Part shown: positions 37,251 through 46,769 of the stretch, in pieces | How positions within the stretch are numbered: position 1 is the stretch's first letter | How the letters are laid out: each line of letters begins with the position of its first letter | Assembly (NCBI GenBank): GCA_017462265.1 | Contig: JAFTRN010000020.1 | Location: 1 to 64,000 of the forward strand | Direction: 5' to 3' | Length of the DNA stretch: 64,000 nucleotides | DNA from: Coprobacter sp. | GTDB taxonomy: Bacteria; Bacteroidota; Bacteroidia; Bacteroidales; UBA11471 | Notes under the pieces: model-generated | The model's database searches: none | Told to the model about the DNA's origin: nothing | What the model saw: only the letters and a program-made list of their open reading frames with translations | Translations under genes and position numbers: made by a program

Positions 37251-37258
37251 CAAAGATA
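37251..37258 (-). promoter_or_regulatory. Promoter -7 box of the GNAT-IbrA-IbrB-like operon
   Basis: TATCTTTG on the minus strand, 56 bases before the GNAT ATG. Confidence 0.65.
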
Positions 37259-37290
37259 GGAAAAAAAATGTCACTTTCAAGAGTTATCTT

Positions 37291-37333
37291 AGAAGCTGTT
37301 TGAAATTTTTCAAGAAAATTCAAACATGCTTCT
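37291..37333. repeat. Dispersed palindromic repeat, best copy (G)
   Basis: Left arm AGAAGCTGTTTGAAATTTTT and right arm AAAATTCAAACATGCTTCT are near-perfect inverted copies. It lies between two minus-strand operons, after the ROK gene's stop (37362), where it could end transcription. Other copies are at 3380, 7561, 18159, 32324 and 53000. Confidence 0.8.
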
Positions 37334-37361
37334 CATTTCCATGGTTCAAAAAGTGTAAATA

Positions 37362-38315
37362 TCACTCTGCCTCCCAGCCCAAAGCCGCCGCTCCGAGTAT
37401 AGCGGCATCAGCCTCATTCAGTCTGGACAGTACGATCTCTACCCTATCTCTGTAAAAGGGCAACAGATTGGCTTCCATGTACTTTTTTGTAGGTTGCAAA
37501 AGGAGCTCGCCCGCACGAGCCAATCCGCCGAACAGCACTATCATGCGAGGACCGGTAAAGGCCACAAAATCGGCAAAAGCCTCACCCAGAATTTTTCCGG
37601 TGTACTCGAATATCTCCTTGGCCAACATATCACCGGCAATAGCCGCATCGTACACATCGCGCGAGGTAATATCCTGCATGGGTATCGCGCGCAACGACGA
37701 GGGGGTGTCGCGCAACTCCAAATACTCACGTGCGGTACGGGCCAATCCCGTAGCCGAGGTATAGGCTTCGAGGCAACCGCGCCGACCGCAGCCACATAAC
37801 CGACCACCGCGTTGCACGATTATATGGCCCAACTCGCCCGCATTGCCATCGTGTCCATAGATAAGTCTGCCATTGGCCACAACCCCACTTCCCACACCGG
37901 TACCTAAGGTTATCATGATGAAATCCTTAACCCCGCGAGCGGCTCCATAGGTCATCTCACCGATAGCCGCAGCGTTAGCATCGTTGGTCATCGCCACCGG
38001 CAGATGCAGACGCTCATTGAGCATTCGTGCCAAGGGTATAGCACCTTTCCACGGCAGGTTGGCGGCCTGTTCTATCTCCCCGGTAAAGTAATTGGCGTTA
38101 GGAGCACCCACTCCTATACCGGCAATTTTATCGAGGGCGTCATTACGCTTCATCAAGCATATTACAGAATGGCATAGCGCATCGACATAATCCTCTACAT
38201 GGGCATACGTTGCCGTCTTTATGGTATCGACATCTATCACCGTGCCCCGGGCATCGACTATGCCCGACACAGTGTTGGTGCCTCCCATATCTATTCCTAT
38301 GACATAAGGTTTCAT
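37362..38315 (-). CDS. ROK-family sugar kinase
   Basis: 317 residues. N-terminal phosphate loop GIDMGGTNTVSGIVD, sugar-binding MTNDANAAAIGEMTYGAARG, and the ROK zinc motif CGCGRRGCLEAYTS. It phosphorylates a hexose such as glucose or N-acetylglucosamine; the exact sugar is not readable. Third gene of an operon after GH95 and GH36 (19-base gap to GH36), so its substrate may come from those enzymes. Confidence 0.88.
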   Translation of the reverse strand: MKPYVIGIDMGGTNTVSGIVDARGTVIDVDTIKTATYAHVEDYVDALCHSVICLMKRNDALDKIAGIGVGAPNANYFTGEIEQAANLPWKGAIPLARMLNERLHLPVAMTNDANAAAIGEMTYGAARGVKDFIMITLGTGVGSGVVANGRLIYGHDGNAGELGHIIVQRGGRLCGCGRRGCLEAYTSATGLARTAREYLELRDTPSSLRAIPMQDITSRDVYDAAIAGDMLAKEIFEYTGKILGEAFADFVAFTGPRMIVLFGGLARAGELLLQPTKKYMEANLLPFYRDRVEIVLSRLNEADAAILGAAALGWEAE

Positions 38316-38334
38316 GGTATTAAGATATTAGAAG

Positions 38335-40530
38335 TTATTTTACCTCTACAAGCTCATAGACACGACTGGCATACTCATCACCGAGGGGAACCTCTATGCC
38401 TACGTTCATCAGCATAGAGCCTTTTACCTTCACGCCGTGGAGATAGCTCGGCGACTTACCTTCGGGTATGCTCAGTTCGTTGATACGATAGGTCTTATCG
38501 GCATCGAGACCCGCCATAGAGAATCGAGGTATAGGCTGATAACGATAGTGCAATATCTTATAGGCGAAAAACAGGGCTCTATCTTTCTCGGGAGTGACAT
38601 ACATGAGCGAGGCCACGCCACGGTCGGCATAGGGAGAAATCAATCGGTATATATCGCCAAACTGCACAATATCACGCACCTGCTTATAATCAGCAATAGC
38701 CCGACGAGCAAAAGATTTCTCGCTCTCGGTCATGGTCGAGGGTTGCATTTCCATTCCCAATCGGCCGCTCATAGCCACATCGAAACGGAATTTCATCGGT
38801 ATGCGACGGCCTGTCTGATGATTGGGCGACGCGCTCACGTGTTGCGCCATGGCCATTGAGGGATAAAAGAGCGATGTGCCCCATTGCATATAGATACGTT
38901 GCAACGCGTCGGTATTGTCGCTCACCCACACCTCGTCGAAATAGGGCATCGTGCCATAGTTTACACGTCCGCCACCGCCACCGCAGGCCTGCATCACCAA
39001 GTGAGGGTATTTGGTGCGAATACGCTGTAACGCCTTTTCGAGGCCTTTGTGGTACTCGATATTCACTTGCAACTGTTTGTCGCGCGAGAGATACGGCGAG
39101 GCTATGTTGTTGGCGCCGGTATTGGCGTCCCATTTGATATAGGCAATATCGGGATATTTCGTCATCAAATCATCGACCACCGAGAACACAAAATCCTGTA
39201 CCTCGGGATTGGAAAGGTCGAGCAGGAGTTGTGTACCACCACGAGTGAGACGCAAATCGCGATTTTCGGCCCGAAGCACCCAATCGGGGTGTTTCTCGTA
39301 AAGTTCACTAAGGGTATTGGTACACTCGGGTTCTATCCATATTCCGAACTTTATGCCGTTTTTCTTGGCCGCCTCGATCAACCCCTCGACACCATGGGGC
39401 AACTTGCGACGATTTACCACCCAGTCGCCCAACGACGAGTTGTCCTTGTCGCGCGGATACTTATCGCCGAACCAGCCATCGTCCATCACAAAGAGCTCTC
39501 CACCCAATGCGGCGAAATCGCGCATCATCTCATTCATTTTCGTCTCTTCCACATCGAGATATACCCCTTCCCAACTATTGAGCAAAATATCCCGAGGAGT
39601 AGAACCGCCATGCATCTGACCGGCACGCGCCCAACGGTGGAAATTGCGACTGACGCCGCTCATACCCTCGGTAGAATAGGTCACGGCCAGTCTCGGCGTC
39701 GTAAAGGTAGCCTTCGGTTCGAGACGATATTCCGACATCTCGGTGCTGATACCGGCCATCAGGTTGTGGCAGAAATCGTTTTCGGTATCGATACGCAGTT
39801 CATAATTTCCACTCCAACAAAGAGCCGCCCCTATCACACGACCCACATTCTCTTGCGGTGCGCCATCGAGCGAAAGCATTACCTCGGCATGATCGCCCTG
39901 ACCATTACGCGCACCATCGAGATTACGAATCGATTTCACCCCGGGACGCAGAGGCTCTGACGTGATTTGTGTCTCGGCAGTCCACGCGCCATGCAAGTGT
40001 GTGAGCCACACATCACCGCGACGCACCGGCAGAAAGCCCGAGTCCATACGTTTCAACGTAACCGGTTTCTTCTCGAGGTTGGTAATCTCGGCCCACATCT
40101 CTATGATGTCGGTAGCCTTACGGGCGTGATAGTTGAGCTTCACCTCGAAAGGATAGTGGCGGTCTCGCAGGGTGATGACGGTAATTTCGCCATCGGAGGC
40201 AGGATAGGTCGCTACATCTTTCAATGCGAGGAAAGTGGTGGTATTTCCATCGGCATGAACCACTTGCAGCGATGTAAGCACATTGAATTCAGAACCATAC
40301 GTGGGGTATGCCACCCGATTCATTCCGGCCCATATACCATGCAACGGCCCCACCTCGTCAGGAGCAATTTTAGCGCCATAATGAGAAAATCTCAAATCTC
40401 CGCCCTTATTGGCCGAATAGACCAAGGAGGTATTTTCCGTGGAGATGACTATATCATAATCCCACGCTTTCGTTTCAACGACGGCGAGTAATAAGAGTGC
40501 CGTCGCAAATAGTGCTTTTACCTTCGACAT
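38335..40530 (-). CDS. Secreted GH36 alpha-galactosidase
   Basis: 731 residues from the ATG at 40530, giving a clean signal peptide MSKVKALFATALLLLAVVETKA; an ATG at 40551 would overlap the GH95 stop. GH36 barrel motifs: FVMDDGWFGDKYPRD, nucleophile Asp in YIKWD (residue 468) and acid/base Asp in SDNTD (538), with QACGGGGGRVNYG. It removes terminal alpha-galactose. Second gene of the GH95-GH36-ROK operon. Confidence 0.93.
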   Translation of the reverse strand: MSKVKALFATALLLLAVVETKAWDYDIVISTENTSLVYSANKGGDLRFSHYGAKIAPDEVGPLHGIWAGMNRVAYPTYGSEFNVLTSLQVVHADGNTTTFLALKDVATYPASDGEITVITLRDRHYPFEVKLNYHARKATDIIEMWAEITNLEKKPVTLKRMDSGFLPVRRGDVWLTHLHGAWTAETQITSEPLRPGVKSIRNLDGARNGQGDHAEVMLSLDGAPQENVGRVIGAALCWSGNYELRIDTENDFCHNLMAGISTEMSEYRLEPKATFTTPRLAVTYSTEGMSGVSRNFHRWARAGQMHGGSTPRDILLNSWEGVYLDVEETKMNEMMRDFAALGGELFVMDDGWFGDKYPRDKDNSSLGDWVVNRRKLPHGVEGLIEAAKKNGIKFGIWIEPECTNTLSELYEKHPDWVLRAENRDLRLTRGGTQLLLDLSNPEVQDFVFSVVDDLMTKYPDIAYIKWDANTGANNIASPYLSRDKQLQVNIEYHKGLEKALQRIRTKYPHLVMQACGGGGGRVNYGTMPYFDEVWVSDNTDALQRIYMQWGTSLFYPSMAMAQHVSASPNHQTGRRIPMKFRFDVAMSGRLGMEMQPSTMTESEKSFARRAIADYKQVRDIVQFGDIYRLISPYADRGVASLMYVTPEKDRALFFAYKILHYRYQPIPRFSMAGLDADKTYRINELSIPEGKSPSYLHGVKVKGSMLMNVGIEVPLGDEYASRVYELVEVK

Positions 40531-40537
40531 ACAGCAT

Positions 40538-42949
40538 TTATTTTTGTTCAAACACCACTACCGCGCCTTTCTTGGCCGGCAACAGGATATTTCCATTTTT
40601 CACTTTCATATTTTTGTCCTTACCATCCACACTATATGAATAGTTTTCGAGACCGGGATATTTCACCGCGCCGGGCTGTCCCTGGTTATTGACTATCGTC
40701 ACGCGCGAAGCCTTACCGGCTACCCACTCTATATCGATCGTGAAGTCTCCTATCGCTTTCAATCCCTGCACCTTTCCCGATTGCCATTCGGCAGGAAGCG
40801 CCGGCAGTATATGTATGGCATCGCCATGACTTTGCATCAACATCTCACTGATACCGGCCGTAGCTCCAAAGTTTCCATCGATTTGGAACGGCGGATGACA
40901 ATCGTAGAGGTTGTAATACACACCACCCTGATTTTGGTAGTTCACACCCACCTTATCGCTATGATTCAAGGCTTGCTCGAGAATGTCGTGCGCCCGATTT
41001 CCGTTCAACGCGCGTGCCCACACATTTATTTTCCAGCCCATAGACCAGCCGGTCGATAAGTCACCGCGCAATCTCATGGAATTGATAGCCGCCTCGAAAT
41101 AGGGACTTTCGGGCGTAACCTGCGCAAAAGGATACATACACATGAGATGTGATATATGGCGGTGACCATTACTGCCGGCCGAGAAGGGGCTTTTCTTCCA
41201 CTCACGAAGGATTTTCTCGCCCTTTTTCAATCCGTTGACCTCATCGCCCCACTCACCGGTATAGGTCTCGATGCCAAGGCCCTTATCCAATTTATCCAAT
41301 CGAGATGCAAGCAGACTCAAATCAGCCTTTTCCACGCCACATTTCTTTCCCAATACACGAGCTGCGGAGAGGGTATTGTCGAACAGCTCCCATACCAATT
41401 GTTGCGCATGAGCCACCCCATCTTCAGAGGGGCCATGCTCGGGCGAAAACTCGTTGGGACATACATAGGTTCCATCGGTGTCGAGTTTGAGGCGTTCGAG
41501 CCAGAATTGACATGCGCTCCACATCGCCGGAAAGGCTTTAGCCAAGAAATCCTTATCGAGCGTGTAGCGGTAGTGTTGCCACAGGTGCGAGCAATACCAA
41601 GCGTTGGCTATCACATAGTTGTGGGCAAAACCACCAACACCGCCAAAAATATTGTTTTCGGTATAACAGGTCCAACCCACGGTCTGCCCCGATTCACGGG
41701 CATACCCTTTCCATTCCTCATGGTTCACAGCCATATTGATGATATAGTTCAAAAACGGCAGATGCAACTCACTGAGGTTTGTCGCCTCTACAGGCCAATA
41801 ATTCATCTGCACATTGATATTGGAGTGAATATCGCCATTCCAGGCCGGAAAACTATTGTGGCTCCATATTCCTTGGAGATTGGAGGGCACATCTACCCCT
41901 CTCGACGAGGCAATGGCCAGGTAACGTCCATAAGCGAAATAGAGCTGTTCGAGCATCAAAGCATAAGGTTCCGTACCCGACACACGATCTTTGTTGTATC
42001 GGCGTATCATCTCGTCGGTAGGCATCGTGTTCTCGGCCCCTGCGAGTGTGAACGACATGCGGTCAAACAGCGCCTTATAATCGGCCACATGAGCCTCGTA
42101 CAAGGCGTTCCAACCTTTCTTCGACGCGCTCTCGACACGACTACTTACCTCGCGGGACAACTTATCTGTAGCCGATACATAGGTCGGCGAATAGGCATCG
42201 AAATCGGTCGCGCCGGCCAATACGAGCAGTACTTCCGAGGCATCGCGCACTACGATACCATCGGCATCGGTCGTGACAGAACCTCCTACGACATTCACCT
42301 GCATACAAGCGTTGTAGCTCACGGTCTGCAACTTGCCTGAAATCGTGGCTCGAGCGTCGTCGTATTGCGTCTCGGCTTGAATACCGGGGCGGCAGGCGTT
42401 CATCGAGAAACGCAGGTTCAATCGATTCTTGCCTTGAGCCTTATAACTCGCCACCATCACCTTATCGGGATATGATACCATGTATCGACGTGTATAAACG
42501 GTAGCACGAGTGGCATCTTTGAATGAAACGGAGGCTGTAGCGTCAGAAAGATCGAGGAAACGACAATAGTCACGCACACAATTCTCGAGTTCGGTACCAA
42601 ACTCATCGCCGAGATGCTCTACGACTATCGTACCAAAACATTCAAACTTGCCATAATGACCATTGTCGGTACTGCGACCGCTCCACAAGGTCTTTTCATT
42701 GAAAAATATCTCGTCTTTATGTACCCCGCCGAGCAACGAAACACCAAACTGACCATTTCCCAGAGGTAATGAATATTCCATCCACTTATCGGGTACATCG
42801 GTCAATGTGGCCGGTATATCGTACCACAACGTAAGAGGAGACTTCGGACGGTAATTTTTCACACCCTCTACCCGATAGTCTGCCCCATCAATCGCGGACA
42901 TTGACACGGCCATTTGCACCATCGCAAAAAATAACAACACTCGTTTCAT
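40538..42949 (-). CDS. Secreted GH95 alpha-L-fucosidase or alpha-L-galactosidase
   Basis: 803 residues with signal peptide MKRVLLFFAMVQMAVSMSA. GH95 hallmarks: N-terminal sandwich with WMEYSLPLGNGQFGVSLLGG and FNEKTLWSGRS, then the (alpha/alpha)6 domain with GIWSHNSFPAWNGDIHSNINVQMNYWP and PFQIDGNFGATAGISEML. Members act on alpha-1,2-fucose or L-galactose of plant glycans such as xyloglucan. With GH36 and a ROK kinase it suggests attack on branched plant or host glycans. Driven by TATCTTTG at 42982-42989. Confidence 0.92.
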   Translation of the reverse strand: MKRVLLFFAMVQMAVSMSAIDGADYRVEGVKNYRPKSPLTLWYDIPATLTDVPDKWMEYSLPLGNGQFGVSLLGGVHKDEIFFNEKTLWSGRSTDNGHYGKFECFGTIVVEHLGDEFGTELENCVRDYCRFLDLSDATASVSFKDATRATVYTRRYMVSYPDKVMVASYKAQGKNRLNLRFSMNACRPGIQAETQYDDARATISGKLQTVSYNACMQVNVVGGSVTTDADGIVVRDASEVLLVLAGATDFDAYSPTYVSATDKLSREVSSRVESASKKGWNALYEAHVADYKALFDRMSFTLAGAENTMPTDEMIRRYNKDRVSGTEPYALMLEQLYFAYGRYLAIASSRGVDVPSNLQGIWSHNSFPAWNGDIHSNINVQMNYWPVEATNLSELHLPFLNYIINMAVNHEEWKGYARESGQTVGWTCYTENNIFGGVGGFAHNYVIANAWYCSHLWQHYRYTLDKDFLAKAFPAMWSACQFWLERLKLDTDGTYVCPNEFSPEHGPSEDGVAHAQQLVWELFDNTLSAARVLGKKCGVEKADLSLLASRLDKLDKGLGIETYTGEWGDEVNGLKKGEKILREWKKSPFSAGSNGHRHISHLMCMYPFAQVTPESPYFEAAINSMRLRGDLSTGWSMGWKINVWARALNGNRAHDILEQALNHSDKVGVNYQNQGGVYYNLYDCHPPFQIDGNFGATAGISEMLMQSHGDAIHILPALPAEWQSGKVQGLKAIGDFTIDIEWVAGKASRVTIVNNQGQPGAVKYPGLENYSYSVDGKDKNMKVKNGNILLPAKKGAVVVFEQK

Positions 42950-42981
42950 CAGTATATGAATTTGTTTTTGATTTTATTTTC

Positions 42982-42989
42982 CAAAGATA
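42982..42989 (-). promoter_or_regulatory. GH95-GH36-ROK operon promoter -7 box
   Basis: TATCTTTG on the minus strand, 33 bases before the GH95 ATG. Confidence 0.7.
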
Positions 42990-43060
42990 GGGATTATTTC
43001 GGGTATGACAAACGGGGAATTATTTACAATCGTTCAAAATTTTGCGTTTTTGACGCAATA

Positions 43061-43104
43061 ATAAAGCCGAAGGCTCTGGAATCTCATATTCAAAGCCTTC
43101 GGCT
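43061..43104 (-). terminator. Terminator of the GH43 gene
   Basis: AGCCGAAGGCT (minus strand, 43094-43104) pairs with AGCCTTCGGCT (43065-43075), followed by TTATTATTG, a broken T run. Confidence 0.75.
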
Positions 43105-43128
43105 ATTACATTTACGAGCTATACGACA

Positions 43129-46100
43129 CTATTTCACATATTTGAAAACGTCGCACTCCGACACCACAATATACAGGCCGGGAGCCTCTATGGTCATTTC
43201 AGTATTTGTTTTTCCGCTATACACAAGCTTACCTTCGATATTGAACACACCGACCGGGATATTATCGCCACCACTGAGCATGAAACCGTCATCGGTGCGA
43301 ATCAACTTTTTTGCGCCGACCGGAGCCTCCTTCACCCCCGAGAACGCTCCGGTATAAAAAGTAAACGCACTACCGGCATACGACTGGTCTAAGGCTTGAA
43401 CACCGATGGTATAACTTCCGGCACTCGGGACGGTCATTACATATTCCGAAACCGCCGAAGAGAGCGTGGTCTGCAAATCCGTACCGACCTTCACCCGACC
43501 GGTTTCGAGGTCGGCAGGAATCAGGCTCCACACTCGACCGGTCTCGTTGTTTTTCACGCATATATTGTATCGTAGCGCCGATGGAGCCGAAATATCATCG
43601 GTAGAGGGCTCCCACGATATATGCAACTTGCCGTCGCGCTCCACGGCTGTAACATGCTGAGGAGCCGAAGGCGGGGTATTTGACACTATACCTGCATCAG
43701 CAGGGCGATTCTCATATATACGCACAGGGGCGGCATAGGCATCGCCTGTGTTAGAACCCTTATATCCAGCCACTACGACGTCCATATTGTTATCGCCATC
43801 GACATCGCCCATATTGATACCTCCGTCTTGAATGGAGATAATGGGATAGGCATCGTCTAAAGTAAACTTTCCATTGCTGTTTTGGTAATAGACACGGGTA
43901 AGATTGTTCGTACCATCATAAGCGCAAGCGACCAAATCCATCGTACCGTCGTTGTTGAAATCGGCAAGTAACAAATTGGCCTTGTTCATAGGGGTAAGCC
44001 CCGTAACATCGGTATCGGCCAATGTAAACTCGGGTAGGCCGGTCGCGGGATTCACCGTATTGTAATAAATCTCGCTGTAACGCGCCCAATTATCGCCATG
44101 ACCGGTGACTAAGATGTCGAGGTCACCATCGCCGTCGATATCAGAAAGCGCGCATTGGCTCTCGAACGAACCGGCTATATTGGCAGGGGTAATGTCTCGG
44201 AACGTACCATTCTGCATATTCTTATAGATGCGTATGCCTCGCGACACGTTGCTGTAACCATTGTAGAATATATCGAGCCAACCATCGTTGTCGAGGTCAC
44301 CCATCATGACCGAACCATTGGAGGCGCCATAGAATGCCCCCGGAGTATCACTATCGGCGGGCAATGCCACCCTTTGCAACGAGAAACGCCCCGAACCACC
44401 TTCGTTGCGATAGAGATTTATGAGCCGATTGTTGTTGCTGTCGTAGGCCATAATGAGCACATCGGTGAAGCCGTCGTGGTCGTAATCACCGGCAGAGATG
44501 GTATTGAAATACATCTCATCACACTCCTGCGCAAAGCCTGCATCAACCTTTCTGAACATATAGTCTCCCTCGGGCCCCAGGTTGCGATACAACAGAGCAT
44601 ATTTCGTACTCATGGAGTAACGCCAGTCGCCTCCCTTCCCCACGATGAGCAGGTCGAGATTTCCATCGTTGTCGTAATCGAAAAAGAGGCTGTTGGTCCA
44701 TATCGTCTGTTGTATGTCGGCATCATACTCCTGCACGAGGGTGAAGGTGTCGTCGCCATTGTTTTTCACCAACGCCGCCAATTCGTTCCACACGTGCCAG
44801 TCGGCATATACCACGGGGTCCTCCCGGGTATTGACATAACCGCCGGGACCATCATAATCGTATCGGAAATAGTCGAAATGTGCCACACCGCTGTCGCCCT
44901 GCGTATTGTAGGAATAGAGACCTACACGGGCTCCCTTCCAGTCGCTCGATTGCAAAGCGTATGGTTCTCCGGCCTTGGCATACCCCTCATTGTTGAGGCT
45001 GAAATAGAGTTGGTGCTGATTTACATTCTCATTGAGATAGGCTTTGAGGTAAACCGTGTCTTTGCTCAGTACGGTAATGTTGCGAGTCTCGCCATCGGTC
45101 TCTACATAGAGATATTTCTTACCATTGGCACACAACACCCCCACGGCACTATATACATTACCGGTGCAGAACAGGCCCGCACGCTGTCCATCGACCATAT
45201 CGCCGCAATAGAGCTTGGTGTGCGCCTCGCTGTAATAGCCCATAGTCTTCTGTGTGAACATATTTCGCGCCTCTCTCAACTTAGTGGCACTCATGGCGTG
45301 CAACGAGAGCCACCCGGGATTCTCGGCCAACGACCATTTCTCCGCTACGGGATTTTGATTGATTTGCCACTGTATGGCTGTTGTCATCGTATCGAAATCG
45401 TCGCTTGTCTGCGGAGCATATACCGCGCTGTTTCGGGCCGGAATGGGAATATTCCACTCCTTCACCGGCTCGTCCACGCCATTGCCGTCGATATCCTGCC
45501 CGATGGTAGGCCAACCATCGTTCCAAGTCACCGGTTGCAGGTGCACTATGCGGCCTTGCGGGTCGTGCGACTGGAAATGATAGAACCACCACTCACCCTC
45601 GGGTGTATCGACCAACGCCCCTTGATGGGGACCATTCACCTTGGTAGAGCCCTGTTCGAGTACAATCTTTTTTTCATACGGTCCATAGATATTTTCAGCT
45701 CGAAGCATCGTCTGCCAGCCTGTCGATACCCCACCCTCGGGAATACTGAGGTAATAATATCCATCTTTCTTAAACATTTTAGTACCTTCGGCCGTGGGTC
45801 CATTATATACAGTCACACCATCGTCGAGCAAACGGGTACCATCGGCGCTCATTTTGTGTATGATTATGGGGCCGCCACCCAGCTGACTGCGCCCCAAATA
45901 AGCATCGCCGTTATCGTCCCACAACGGGCAGGGATCTTCCCACCCGCTGACATTTTTCACATTTACCAGCGGTGCCCACGGTCCGGCCGGGTCGGTAGCC
46001 GTGGTCATAAACAGGCCCTCATTGGGTGTACAGAAATATATCCAATATTTACCATCGTGATGGCGTATAGCCGGAGCCCATGATCCACCTCCGTAGCGCT

Positions 46101-46572
46101 GCATATTGTCATACTCGGCAAAGTCTATCTTATCATACACCTGGCCGATAATACGCCAATTCACCATATCGACCGACTCCAATACCGGCATACCCATATA
46201 ATGGAATTCCGAGCATATCATATAATATTTTTCACCTACACGTATCACGTCGGGGTCGGAATAGTCAGCATTCAATATAGGGTTTACATATCGGCCATTG
46301 CCTTGGTCGCCCCATCGGGTATCGGTGAGCCTCTCTTTCAGATACCAACCGGTAGAGCCACCCAGGTCTTGCCCCGCATAGAATAGATCGAAATGACCAT
46401 TGTTGGTAAAATCGGCCACAACAGGTCGCGCCCGATGCGAGCCGGGGAACAAGTCCTGCACCGTCTCGTCTTGACTGCCCACTCGCGCAAAGGAGGTTTT
46501 TGTCTGCGCCACACCCCCTATAGGAAGACATAGCGACAACACCATCGATAAAAGGAATACTTTGTGTTTCAT
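43129..46572 (-). CDS. Very large secreted GH43 enzyme with VCBS/FG-GAP propeller
   Basis: 1147 residues from the ATG at 46572 (signal MKHKVFLLSMVLSLCLPIGGVA); the frame from 46758 runs across the promoter region. An FG-GAP piece PVVADFTNNGHFDLFYAG sits at 50-67. A GH43 catalytic domain follows (about 96-410; base in NADYSDPD about D106, WEDPCPLWDDNGDAYL, acid near E262 in PTAEGTKMF), then a beta-xylosidase C2-type sandwich (to about 600). FG-GAP repeats resume (about 620-990; DYDNDGNLDLLIVG and DLDNDGWLDIFYNG), then a fibronectin III-like domain and a sorting-type tail. Probably cuts xylan or arabinan side chains. Divergent from the sensor gene at 46770. Confidence 0.9.
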   Translation of the reverse strand: MKHKVFLLSMVLSLCLPIGGVAQTKTSFARVGSQDETVQDLFPGSHRARPVVADFTNNGHFDLFYAGQDLGGSTGWYLKERLTDTRWGDQGNGRYVNPILNADYSDPDVIRVGEKYYMICSEFHYMGMPVLESVDMVNWRIIGQVYDKIDFAEYDNMQRYGGGSWAPAIRHHDGKYWIYFCTPNEGLFMTTATDPAGPWAPLVNVKNVSGWEDPCPLWDDNGDAYLGRSQLGGGPIIIHKMSADGTRLLDDGVTVYNGPTAEGTKMFKKDGYYYLSIPEGGVSTGWQTMLRAENIYGPYEKKIVLEQGSTKVNGPHQGALVDTPEGEWWFYHFQSHDPQGRIVHLQPVTWNDGWPTIGQDIDGNGVDEPVKEWNIPIPARNSAVYAPQTSDDFDTMTTAIQWQINQNPVAEKWSLAENPGWLSLHAMSATKLREARNMFTQKTMGYYSEAHTKLYCGDMVDGQRAGLFCTGNVYSAVGVLCANGKKYLYVETDGETRNITVLSKDTVYLKAYLNENVNQHQLYFSLNNEGYAKAGEPYALQSSDWKGARVGLYSYNTQGDSGVAHFDYFRYDYDGPGGYVNTREDPVVYADWHVWNELAALVKNNGDDTFTLVQEYDADIQQTIWTNSLFFDYDNDGNLDLLIVGKGGDWRYSMSTKYALLYRNLGPEGDYMFRKVDAGFAQECDEMYFNTISAGDYDHDGFTDVLIMAYDSNNNRLINLYRNEGGSGRFSLQRVALPADSDTPGAFYGASNGSVMMGDLDNDGWLDIFYNGYSNVSRGIRIYKNMQNGTFRDITPANIAGSFESQCALSDIDGDGDLDILVTGHGDNWARYSEIYYNTVNPATGLPEFTLADTDVTGLTPMNKANLLLADFNNDGTMDLVACAYDGTNNLTRVYYQNSNGKFTLDDAYPIISIQDGGINMGDVDGDNNMDVVVAGYKGSNTGDAYAAPVRIYENRPADAGIVSNTPPSAPQHVTAVERDGKLHISWEPSTDDISAPSALRYNICVKNNETGRVWSLIPADLETGRVKVGTDLQTTLSSAVSEYVMTVPSAGSYTIGVQALDQSYAGSAFTFYTGAFSGVKEAPVGAKKLIRTDDGFMLSGGDNIPVGVFNIEGKLVYSGKTNTEMTIEAPGLYIVVSECDVFKYVK

Positions 46573-46606
46573 AATTATGTTAGAGTTAGACGCAAATTTA
46601 TTGATA

Positions 46607-46614
46607 CAAATGTA
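46607..46614 (-). promoter_or_regulatory. GH43 gene promoter -7 box
   Basis: TACATTTG on the minus strand, 35 bases before the ATG. Confidence 0.6.
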
Positions 46615-46710
46615 GATAGTTGCATACAAATCAACCCTTCCCAAATGTTGAAAATATTGAAACAATTGTTGATTCCCCCGATATACCCCCATTTTTCCCT
46701 TTTTTGTAAT

Positions 46711-46718
46711 TATCTTTG
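46711..46718 (+). promoter_or_regulatory. Sensor-regulator gene promoter -7 box
   Basis: TATCTTTG on the plus strand. It overlaps the longest frame's first codon (46716), so the start must lie further in, at 46764 or 46770. Confidence 0.7.
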
Positions 46719-46769
46719 CAACAACAGCGATTTGCAGGTAATGCTTTCTTTGTGACAATCGGTATGGTT

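Noticed and set aside
41156-42340. 394-codon plus-strand frame opposite GH95
   Set aside because: Antisense shadow of a well supported GH95 gene with no family resemblance.
44155-46083. 642-codon plus-strand open frame opposite the GH43 gene
   Set aside because: Antisense to a clearly identified enzyme. The frame stays open because of codon bias; no signal, motif or promoter supports it.
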